Shown piece by piece: positions 15,436-20,956 of a DNA stretch of 20,956 bases. Position numbers and translations under genes: made by a program. Source of the stretch: Clostridiales bacterium (GTDB lineage: Bacteria > Bacillota > Clostridia > Lachnospirales > Lachnospiraceae); assembly GCA_019418195.1 (NCBI GenBank), contig DYCJ01000001.1, positions 22,355-43,310 on the forward strand, read 5' to 3'. The stretch's first letter is position 1, and every line of letters starts with the position of its first letter. Below the pieces are notes generated by a model. That model did not search any database. It was not told where the DNA came from and worked only from the letters and a program-made list of their open reading frames with translations.

Positions 15436-15552
15436 TTACGCCATGCACAGCTCGATTTCGCTCTGCTTCATCTCGCTGTCGGCGTGCGCCGTATACTTCT
15501 GCCCCAGAAATATGTATCTGCAGACAAGTCTGCATACATATTTCTGTGCCAT
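15436..15552 (-). CDS. Possible 38-codon ORF inside the intercistronic element
   Basis: An ORF starting MAQKYVCRLVCRYIFLG and ending LCMA runs the length of the gap between the two dehydrogenase genes. It has no ribosome binding site, and much of it is formed by the arms of a large hairpin, so RNA structure may explain it. The Cys pattern at the start faintly recalls rubredoxin-like proteins, but the second cysteine pair is missing. I list it as a weak candidate. Confidence 0.2.
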   Translation of the reverse strand: MAQKYVCRLVCRYIFLGQKYTAHADSEMKQSEIELCMA

Positions 15553-15563
15553 AAGTGCATGGC
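15440..15563 (-). other. Structured intercistronic element
   Basis: The 158-bp gap between aldehyde and zinc alcohol dehydrogenase genes holds nested inverted repeats. The outer arms GCCATGCAC (15440-15448) and GTGCATGGC (15555-15563) are perfect. The inner arms, 15505-15525 and 15528-15546, give 13 + 6 bp with a 2-nt bulge. No T-tract follows. It abuts the aldehyde dehydrogenase stop codon. Confidence 0.6.
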
Positions 15564-16952
15564 TTAACGTATGCACAGGCTGTCGGTCATTACGCAGCGT
15601 CTTCTCTTTGTAAACGTGCTTGCGCTCGTCAGACCCTCACCTGTTCTGCTGGCAATCGTAAATGTACAGAATCCTTCGCCGCCGAATCCGAGCGCCGCAT
15701 AGGACGGACCGTTCTTAACGAGGATCGCTGTATCAATTGCCTTAGCATATTTTGTAATATTGTCAATGTTCTTTGAGTGGATATGTGCAGAATGGCGGTT
15801 GCCGTGCTCAAGCCATACAGCCTGCTCAACAGCATCGTCAAAATCTTTCGCTCTTACAACACCGAGGATCGGCATCATAAGTTCTGTTGCGATCAGCGGA
15901 TGCTCCTTCGGTCCCTCAAATGTAATACACCTGATATTATCCGGAACCGTAACACCTATCATTCCGAGCAGTGTCTTCGCATCACGTCCCACACATTTTC
16001 TGTTCAGTTTCCCGTCTTTGAGAACTACTGCGGTAAGCGCATCCTGCTCTTCTTTAGAGGCAAGATAGCATCCCTGCTCATTGATCATATAGTTCATCAG
16101 CTCATCTACGACTGAATCTACGGCTACGATTTCTTTTTCGGCAATACATGGAAGGTTATTGTCAAATGTACATCCGTTTACGATATCCTCAGCTGCTTTT
16201 CTGATATCTGCTGTCTCATCTACCAGTGCAGGCGGGTTACCTGCTCCTGCTCCGATTCCTCTTCTTCCGGAAGAAAGGACCGCGGTAACAACTCCCGGGC
16301 CGCCTGTTGCTGCGATGAGCTGGATTGCCGGATGCTTCATCATAATATTGCTTGTTTCAAGTGTCGGATGTTCAACCGTGCAGGCGATATTGTCCGGACC
16401 TCCGGCTTCTACAGATGCCTCGTTTACGAGGTTGATCGCATAGATAGAAGTCTTGATCGCCGCCGGATGCGGATTAAATACAACCGTGTTTCCTGCCGCG
16501 AACATTCCGATCGTGTTGCAGAGCACTGTTTCACTCGGGTTTGTACACGGTGTGATCGCACCGATAACTCCGAACGGTCCCATCTCGATCAGAGTAAGTC
16601 CTCTGTCTCCGGACCATGCTGTAGTCGTAATATCCTCTGTTCCCGGTGTCTTCTCAGCAACAAGCTGGTGTTTTAAAATTTTATGTCCGACATTTCCCAT
16701 GCCGGTTTCCTGTACGCCCATGCGTGCAAGGATTTCTGCATTCTCCTTAATCTTTTTGCGGATGTTGGAGATAACCTTTTCTCTGTGGTCCAGAGACATT
16801 CTTGCAACAATCTTCTGGGACTTTTTAGCCGCCTCGATCGCCTCGTTCATATCAGTGAAGACTCCTCTGTCTCCTGTTACATCAGATGCAATCTGCATCT
16901 TTGCCATAACTTCCTGTACGATGTCCTGAACCATCTGTTCATTTACAGACAC
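15564..16952 (-). CDS. CoA-acylating aldehyde dehydrogenase (PduP/EutE type)
   Basis: A 462-residue enzyme that oxidises an aldehyde with NAD+ and CoA to acyl-CoA inside the compartment. The catalytic Cys is at about residue 269 (NNLPCIAEKE); ATGGPGVV and GAGAGNPPALVDETADI are typical of PduP/EutE. Residues 3-21 (VNEQMVQDIVQEVMAKMQI) are an amphipathic encapsulation-type helix, followed by a linker. The start is GTG with AAGGAGG 7 nt upstream, and it overlaps the previous gene by 10 bp. The substrate is either lactaldehyde (directly from the aldolase) or propionaldehyde (if a diol dehydratase exists elsewhere). Confidence 0.95.
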   Translation of the reverse strand: MSVNEQMVQDIVQEVMAKMQIASDVTGDRGVFTDMNEAIEAAKKSQKIVARMSLDHREKVISNIRKKIKENAEILARMGVQETGMGNVGHKILKHQLVAEKTPGTEDITTTAWSGDRGLTLIEMGPFGVIGAITPCTNPSETVLCNTIGMFAAGNTVVFNPHPAAIKTSIYAINLVNEASVEAGGPDNIACTVEHPTLETSNIMMKHPAIQLIAATGGPGVVTAVLSSGRRGIGAGAGNPPALVDETADIRKAAEDIVNGCTFDNNLPCIAEKEIVAVDSVVDELMNYMINEQGCYLASKEEQDALTAVVLKDGKLNRKCVGRDAKTLLGMIGVTVPDNIRCITFEGPKEHPLIATELMMPILGVVRAKDFDDAVEQAVWLEHGNRHSAHIHSKNIDNITKYAKAIDTAILVKNGPSYAALGFGGEGFCTFTIASRTGEGLTSASTFTKRRRCVMTDSLCIR

Positions 16953-17464
16953 TCTAATACCTCCTTAAAGACTTCTTTTCCATACGCCGCAATGGCTGTA
17001 TCCTCTGCTGCCGTGCCGCCGCTCACTCCGAGAGCTCCGACGATACGCCCGTCATACTCAAGGACTTCACCGCCTCCGAATATCACGATCTTTCCGTTAT
17101 TCGTAAACTGGATTCCGTAAAGATCCTGTCCGGGCTGACTCAGGTCTGCCAGCTGTGCAGTTGACATTTTCAGGCTTGCGGATGTATAAGTCTTATTTAA
17201 TGCAATGTCGAAACTAGCTATGTATGCGCCGTCCATACACTGGATGGCTACCGGTCTACCGGCCTTGTCCGAGACAGCGACCACAACGTCCACGCCCATT
17301 TCCGAAGCCTTTGCCTTTACCTTCTCGATCAGGGCATTGGCAAGTGCCAGCGTCATCTGATGCTTTTTGCATTTGCAGACATGGGGTTTTGTTTCAGCCG
17401 GTACCGTCTCTTTCATCTGATCCAACACGGATTTTACCGCATTGGTAATATCCTGTTCATTCAT
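16943..17464 (-). CDS. GlcG/HbpS family protein (PduO C-terminal-like) with encapsulation peptide
   Basis: A 173-residue protein. Residues 1-20 (MNEQDITNAVKSVLDQMKET) form a probable encapsulation helix; a linker with HVCKCKKH (C30, C32) follows; residues 36-173 are a GlcG/HbpS (DUF336) domain with AVSDKAGRPVAIQCMDGA and GGGEVLEYDGRIVGALGVSGG. The same domain forms the C-terminus of PduO, and HbpS relatives bind heme, but its role in compartments is not settled. The adenosyltransferase half of PduO is absent, in line with a B12-independent system. The C-x-C pair in the linker could bind metal. It is 11 bp downstream of the aldolase gene and overlaps the aldehyde dehydrogenase gene. Confidence 0.9.
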   Translation of the reverse strand: MNEQDITNAVKSVLDQMKETVPAETKPHVCKCKKHQMTLALANALIEKVKAKASEMGVDVVVAVSDKAGRPVAIQCMDGAYIASFDIALNKTYTSASLKMSTAQLADLSQPGQDLYGIQFTNNGKIVIFGGGEVLEYDGRIVGALGVSGGTAAEDTAIAAYGKEVFKEVLECL

Positions 17465-17475
17465 AGGCGGAACTC

Positions 17476-18294
17476 CTACATACCAAGCTGTTCCATAACT
17501 TTCTTTGTGATAGAAGCAACCAGATCAGCATCTGTGTTTCCAACTGTTGAGGAAGCAACTGTCTTGCTGCCGCAGGAACCGCCGCATGTGTGGCAGCTCG
17601 GTTTTCCTGCCTGTGCATTCGGGCAGAGGTTAGCCGGATGTTTTCCCGGAAGTCCCATTTTTCTTCTGATCTCATACAGTTTTTCAACCTGCTCTTTGCT
17701 GAACTCCTGCGGACCGCCGATCTGCATTGTCTGCCATAACAGCTGTGCATAGAACTCTACGGATTCCATCTTCATGTATGCAGCAAGAAGGCTGTCGGAA
17801 TATGACAGTGCGCCGTGGTTTTCAAGGAGAACTGCATCGAAGTGCTGAAGCAGCGGCTCTACTGCATCCGGGATCTCCATTGTGGACGGTGTGCCGTATT
17901 TTGCGATCGGTACACATCCGAGCGCGATAACTGCCTCCGGCATGATCGGCTGTGTCAGCGGAATACCTGCGATAGCAAATGTTGTTGCGTACAGCGGGTG
18001 AGCATGTACAACTGCATTTACATCCGGTCTTTTCTGATATACACGCATATGCATCTTGATCTCGGATGAAGGTCTGAATCCCTTGTTAGCCTGAAGGACA
18101 TTACCGTTCTCATCAACCTTGCAGATGTACTCCGGTGTCATGAACCCTTTGCTGACGCCGGTCGGTGTACATAAGAACTCATGGTCATTGAGCTTTACAG
18201 AAAAGTTACCGTCATTTGCAGCAACCATGCCGCGGTTGTAAACTCGTCTGCCGATTTCACACATTTCTTTTTTGATTTCGTATTCGTTTTGCAT
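17476..18294 (-). CDS. Class II aldolase, fuculose/rhamnulose-1-phosphate type, with Cys-rich linker and C-terminal encapsulation peptide
   Basis: A 272-residue enzyme of the FucA/AraD family, which cleaves L-fuculose-1-phosphate (or a related ketose phosphate) to DHAP and L-lactaldehyde using zinc. E78 (SSEIKMH), H97 and H99 (VVHAHP) and H160 (ENHGAL) match the catalytic Glu and zinc ligands of FucA; GNFSVK and TPTGVSKG form the phosphate site. FucA is about 215 residues; the extra part holds a Cys-rich linker (C224, C234, C237, C241) and a terminal helix (DADLVASITKKVMEQLGM) like an encapsulation peptide. The start at 18294 has AAGGAGG 7 nt upstream; a longer frame to 18438 would cover the promoter. 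The exact sugar phosphate is not certain. Confidence 0.94.
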   Translation of the reverse strand: MQNEYEIKKEMCEIGRRVYNRGMVAANDGNFSVKLNDHEFLCTPTGVSKGFMTPEYICKVDENGNVLQANKGFRPSSEIKMHMRVYQKRPDVNAVVHAHPLYATTFAIAGIPLTQPIMPEAVIALGCVPIAKYGTPSTMEIPDAVEPLLQHFDAVLLENHGALSYSDSLLAAYMKMESVEFYAQLLWQTMQIGGPQEFSKEQVEKLYEIRRKMGLPGKHPANLCPNAQAGKPSCHTCGGSCGSKTVASSTVGNTDADLVASITKKVMEQLGM

Positions 18295-18315
18295 CTTTTC
18301 TCCTCCTTGGATTTT

Positions 18316-18334
18316 ACAAAACATTTTGTTTTGT
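18316..18334. promoter_or_regulatory. Palindrome after the internal promoter, possible operator
   Basis: ACAAAAC (18316-18322) and GTTTTGT (18328-18334) are perfect inverted repeats starting about 10 bp past the expected transcription start. That position suits a repressor roadblock. TGTTTTGT also occurs before the DeoR gene (near 9785), so DeoR binding is possible but unproven. Confidence 0.4.
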
Positions 18335-18349
18335 GTTGTTTCTTTTTGA

Positions 18350-18378
18350 ATATTACCACACAATCCCACAGTAGTCAA
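18350..18378 (-). promoter_or_regulatory. Internal sigma-A promoter ahead of the aldolase gene
   Basis: TTGACT (18373-18378) and TAATAT (18350-18355) are separated by exactly 17 nt in the 103-bp gap after the GTPase gene. It would allow the aldolase and core genes to be transcribed apart from the first two genes. Confidence 0.75.
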
Positions 18379-18397
18379 CACATTTCGATGTTGGTTT

Positions 18398-18862
18398 TTA
18401 TTGGTTTTCGTCTTTTTCCCACGGAAGTACATCTCCATCCTCTTTCAGGTATTCCAGTATCTCGGGAATTCCTTCATAACACTTGGAATCCACATAGAAG
18501 ATCTGCCTGCATCCCGCAAGCCGAAGCCACCTTTCCGCCCTTGCAACATCCGCGCGTTCATCATGGATCTTGGTGACGATTCCGATCACTTCCCGGTTGC
18601 AGGTTGCCGTACAGCAGGGCGGATACAGCGAGTAGGGTTCAGTTGCCGACAAAAGCATTCCCACCACATCTGCCTCATATGTATACAGCGCCAGCGCATA
18701 TCCCAGATGCTTAGTCTGTGCATATTCGCCGGGAGTATCGATGATCACATCGAAATGATTCACGTACTGGGTCTTGTGATAGTGTATTGTTTCACCTTTC
18801 AGAGCCTGCGTCAGTGTGGTCTTTCCGCATTCGCTCCTGCCTACCAGTACTATTTTCTTCAT
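18398..18862 (-). CDS. EutP/PduV-like GTPase
   Basis: A 154-residue P-loop GTPase with G1 GRSECGKTT (residues 8-16), G3 DTPGEY and G4 TKIHDE. This family is found only with microcompartments; PduV has been linked to compartment positioning in the cell and EutP has been reported as an acetate kinase in one species, so the role here is open. EutS/EutP or PduU/PduV pairs are common, and here the gene starts 4 bp after the EutS-like gene, whose stop overlaps this gene's AAGGA ribosome binding site. Confidence 0.92.
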   Translation of the reverse strand: MKKIVLVGRSECGKTTLTQALKGETIHYHKTQYVNHFDVIIDTPGEYAQTKHLGYALALYTYEADVVGMLLSATEPYSLYPPCCTATCNREVIGIVTKIHDERADVARAERWLRLAGCRQIFYVDSKCYEGIPEILEYLKEDGDVLPWEKDENQ

Positions 18863-18866
18863 TATA

Positions 18867-19229
18867 TTACGTCCTTGTTATCTCACATACAGAAAAGCCC
18901 ATCTTATCCTTTACATATTCAAGGACCGCCCGGATCGCTGCTTCTGTTTCCGAGATCGTACCGGTCACGATCAGTGTGCCGCTGAACCTGTCCACAAATC
19001 CAAGCTCAATACCTGCCGCTTTAATAGCAATATCTCCGGCAATGATCGCGGTCTCCGCCGGACTGATCGTCAGCACGCCGATAGCGGACTTGCTGTACTC
19101 TACCCGCGGGTCCAGCCCGAGCTTCTCATAAAGTGTGATATCGGGACTTGCGATCAGGTGGGCAATGGTAATTTCTTTGCCTGGAACCAGTTCCTGTACG
19201 ATACGTTCCGGCTTGTGTTCCTGAACCAT
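18867..19229 (-). CDS. EutS/PduU-like permuted BMC-H shell protein
   Basis: A 120-residue shell protein of the circularly permuted BMC-H group (EutS and PduU are about 111-116 residues). It shows the typical LIASPDITLYEKLG, GVLTISPAETAIIAGDIA and DRFSGTLIVTG segments. PduU hexamers carry a beta-barrel over the pore and PduU binds the partner GTPase PduV. The ATG at 19229 follows GGAG/GAGG; the longer frame begins with TTG at 19268, at the expected transcription start, and is rejected. It is the first gene of the operon. Confidence 0.93.
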   Translation of the reverse strand: MVQEHKPERIVQELVPGKEITIAHLIASPDITLYEKLGLDPRVEYSKSAIGVLTISPAETAIIAGDIAIKAAGIELGFVDRFSGTLIVTGTISETEAAIRAVLEYVKDKMGFSVCEITRT

Positions 19230-19276
19230 TTTAACCTCACTCCAATCTGGATCAATATAATCCTGCAATTATATTA

Positions 19277-19305
19277 ATTATACTTCATACGCCAGTATAA
19301 GTCAA
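19277..19305 (-). promoter_or_regulatory. Main promoter of the microcompartment operon
   Basis: TTGACT (19300-19305) and TATAAT (19277-19282) are separated by exactly 17 nt, a near-consensus sigma-A promoter about 48 bp before the first gene. A short AT-rich palindrome (AATTA-TAT-TAATT, 19267-19279) overlaps the -10 and could bind a regulator. Confidence 0.85.
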
Positions 19306-19400
19306 CGCGAATCAACAGCATTATCATGCCGCTCTCACAGCCTTTCCACACAAACCAACACCATATCTGTTGTTTTCTATTTGTTTTTTATCATTTCACA

Positions 19401-19429
19401 TTGACATCACACTAAAAATGTTTCATACT
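19401..19429 (+). promoter_or_regulatory. Promoter of the PHP-domain gene
   Basis: TTGACA (19401-19406) and CATACT (19424-19429) are 17 nt apart, about 40 bp before the ATG at 19469. The -35 is consensus and the -10 is moderate. Confidence 0.55.
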
Positions 19430-19468
19430 AAAAGCAATGGATTTTTTAAGAAAGTGAGGCAGTGTTCT

Positions 19469-20233
19469 ATGACATATCATCAACATACATACAAAGCACA
19501 CATCACAGAGCCTGCCGAACGATATGAATTTGACATTCATACTCACACTATTGCCAGCGGCCACGGTTCCAGTGCAACAATCACCGACATGGTTAAAGCT
19601 GCAAAAGCACGCAATCTGAAAATGCTCGGCATCTCCGATCATGGTCCGGCCACTTTAGGAGGCGGACGGGTATCATATTTTCGCAACCTGCGATATGCAC
19701 AGAGAGAACGGCTTGGCATACAGATGCTCTATGGTACGGAAGCAAACATAATAAATTATAAAGGGAATCTTGACCTGGGCGATGATATCCTGAAAGGTCT
19801 GGACTATGTGATTGCCAGCATGCATCACCCCACCATCAAACCGGGTACTGCCGAAGAAAATACTGAGGCATATATAAATGCTATGAAAAACCCGTATGTA
19901 ACAGTCATCGGGCACTGTGACGACACAAAGTTTCCAATTGATCCATTTAAACTTTTTTCTGCTGCGATGAAGTATCACGTACTACTAGAGATCAACAACA
20001 GCTCTTTAAGTCCGCAAGGATACCGAGGGGATACTAAATTTACAGATCTTGTGATCCTGAACTTGTCCGTGCACTTCAATTATCCTATACTGTTTTCTAG
20101 CGACAGCCACGGAAAATCACATGTAGGAGATTTTACATATGCTGCAGAAGCTGCAAGGCTTGCCAAAGTCCCGCGGAATCTGATCCTCAACCACTCGGCA
20201 AAATCACTATTAAGCTTTCTGGCAGAGAAATAA
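19469..20233 (+). CDS. PHP-domain phosphatase/phosphoesterase (YcdX-like)
   Basis: A 254-residue single PHP-domain protein. Metal-binding motifs typical of the family are visible in order: DIHTHT (residues 22-27) with SGHG, ISDHGPA, GTEANI, ASMHHP, IGHCDD and SSDSHGKSHVG. YcdX-like proteins bind a trinuclear metal centre, usually zinc, and hydrolyse phosphomonoesters; the physiological substrate is unknown. The ATG at 19469 has GTGAGG 9 nt upstream; a longer frame from 19370 would run through the promoter. It is divergent from the microcompartment operon, and a link to sugar phosphates is only speculative. Confidence 0.9.
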   Translation: MTYHQHTYKAHITEPAERYEFDIHTHTIASGHGSSATITDMVKAAKARNLKMLGISDHGPATLGGGRVSYFRNLRYAQRERLGIQMLYGTEANIINYKGNLDLGDDILKGLDYVIASMHHPTIKPGTAEENTEAYINAMKNPYVTVIGHCDDTKFPIDPFKLFSAAMKYHVLLEINNSSLSPQGYRGDTKFTDLVILNLSVHFNYPILFSSDSHGKSHVGDFTYAAEAARLAKVPRNLILNHSAKSLLSFLAEK

Positions 20234-20288
20234 TATCCAAGATGGACATGGTTGTTTTCGCCGCTCAATAAACTGATAATAACAACAG

Positions 20289-20336
20289 CACCTGCATATA
20301 CTGATAATATCTTTACGGTATATGCAGGTGTTTTTT
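20289..20336 (+). terminator. Intrinsic terminator after the PHP gene
   Basis: A perfect 13-bp stem (CACCTGCATATAC at 20289-20301, GTATATGCAGGTG at 20318-20330) is followed by six Ts. The next ORF's ribosome binding site (AGGTG) lies in the 3' arm and its ATG directly follows the T-tract. Confidence 0.92.
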
Positions 20337-20836
20337 ATGAAAAATATGAAATCATGGCTCATTGCAGGTTTTATTTTTACGGCAATATTCGGAACACTCT
20401 CACACTTTTTCTATGGCTGGTCAAACGAGAATCCTCTGATCGGTCTGATAAGTCCTGTCAACGAATCCACATGGGAACATATGAAGCTGGTATTTTTCCG
20501 GTTCTTCTCTGGTCTCTCCCGCTTCCGCCGCATCTTTCCGATAAATCACCTTCCCTGCGCCCCGCACTCCTGTTTGGCGGTCTTCTCGGTACACTCTCGA
20601 TTCCGGTCCTTTTCTATACCTACTCGGGTATCCTGGGATACAGCATCACATGGATCGATATTCTGATATTTTTTATCAGTACAGCCATCACTTTTTTCTG
20701 TGCATGGAAGTTACAAAGTTTTTCTAAAATATATGAAAAGAGAACTGCCATATATTTTCTGACCGTTCTCTTCCTTGCACTTTTCTTTCTGTTCACTTTT
20801 CTACCGCCGGATATCGGACTGTTTGCTATTCCTTAG
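20337..20836 (+). pseudogene. DUF6512-like membrane protein, frameshifted
   Basis: The N-terminal part (MKNMKSWLIAGFIFTAIFG through LISPVNESTWEHMKLVFF) is in one frame; the rest (VLLWSLPLPPHLSDK to the end at FTFLPPDIGLFAIP, with about four membrane helices) is in another. The two join exactly if one T is added to the T5 run at 20493-20497, restoring LVFFPVLLWS. I recognise the SPVNES-WEH motif from the DUF6512 family of small membrane proteins of unknown function, with moderate certainty. The shift could be a true mutation, slippage-based variation or a base-call error. Confidence 0.75.
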
Positions 20837-20888
20837 CTTCAGACCTCCTGCGCAGGCGGAAGTCAGCCCTGCCTGATATATTTATATC

Positions 20889-20956
20889 CTACTTTCCCCC
20901 ATAAGTATAATAGAGCTGCCGTATCCTCTGGTCGATACTGTTTCTTTCCAGATATT
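20889..20956 (-). CDS. Possible 3' end of a gene entering from the right edge
   Basis: On the - strand one frame is open from the edge to a TAG at 20889-20891 and ends NSIDQRIRQLYYTYGGK. The composition looks coding, but only about 22 residues are visible and no family can be named. Between this and the DUF6512-like gene lie about 50 bp with a short CCTGCGCAGG palindrome. Confidence 0.3.
   Translation of the reverse strand, partial: YLERNSIDQRIRQLYYTYGGK

Noticed and set aside
15436..15552. Rubredoxin gene between the two dehydrogenase genes
   Set aside because: Only one cysteine pair is present with the wrong spacing, there is no second pair, and the sequence is largely formed by hairpin arms.
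18295..18438. N-terminal extension of the aldolase up to 18438 (320 residues)
   Set aside because: It would cover the internal promoter and palindrome, has no ribosome binding site, and the ATG at 18294 has a strong one and fits the family N-terminus.
7800..19305. Cobalamin riboswitch, B12 diol dehydratase, or ethanolamine lyase in the compartment operon
   Set aside because: No such coding region or long untranslated leader exists; the leader before the first gene is only about 40 nt.
19230..19400. CcpA-type catabolite site between the two divergent promoters
   Set aside because: TTGATTCGCGTTGACT looks similar at first, but key cre positions do not match.

Overview
The window looks like chromosomal DNA of a gut-type clostridium, most likely a Lachnospiraceae member. 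The reasons are strong AGGAGG ribosome binding sites, moderate GC, a BceAB-type peptide-sensing module with a two-helix kinase, a small alarmone synthetase, and a B12-free microcompartment operon of the kind found in fucose and rhamnose users. Species cannot be fixed from this sequence.

Left part (1-7720). The 3' part of an ABC-F ATPase gene enters from the left edge on the + strand and ends at a bidirectional terminator shared with a convergent thioredoxin gene. Upstream of trxA is a Crp/Fnr-type regulator whose start codon is coupled to a 17-codon upstream ORF. Divergent from it is a small (p)ppGpp synthetase. Then, on the - strand, comes a four-gene module read ATPase, permease, response regulator, histidine kinase (BceAB-RS type).

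Centre (7720-19305). A - strand operon of about 11.5 kb encodes a bacterial microcompartment. It starts at a near-consensus promoter (TTGACT, 17 nt, TATAAT) and ends at a clear intrinsic terminator. Read order: EutS/PduU-like shell protein, EutP/PduV-like GTPase, a second near-consensus promoter with a palindrome, class II (fuculose/rhamnulose-1-phosphate type) aldolase, GlcG/PduO-C-like protein, CoA-acylating aldehyde dehydrogenase, zinc alcohol dehydrogenase, four BMC-H-domain shell genes, PduL phosphotransacylase, EutN vertex protein, PduS/RnfC-like Fe-S flavoprotein, PduT-like trimeric shell protein, DeoR regulator, and an iron alcohol dehydrogenase of the PduQ/FucO type. Five enzymes carry amphipathic helices that look like encapsulation peptides.

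The gene set resembles the GRM5 (fucose/rhamnose, glycyl-radical) class, but no glycyl-radical diol dehydratase, activase or B12 diol dehydratase lies in this operon. As inferred, the aldolase makes DHAP and lactaldehyde. The lactaldehyde (or propionaldehyde, if 1,2-propanediol is dehydrated by an enzyme encoded elsewhere) is oxidised by the aldehyde dehydrogenase to acyl-CoA and passed by PduL to acyl phosphate, while the alcohol dehydrogenases recycle NADH.

The most interesting points are the missing signature enzyme, a BMC-H gene with two well-formed start sites that would give long (basic N-terminal tail) and short forms, structured intercistronic RNA between shell or enzyme genes, and a Cys-rich linker in the aldolase.

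Right part (19305-20956). A divergent PHP-domain phosphoesterase gene ends in a perfect 13-bp terminator. The ribosome binding site of the next gene, a frameshifted DUF6512-like membrane protein, lies inside that terminator. A possible gene end on the - strand reaches the right edge.
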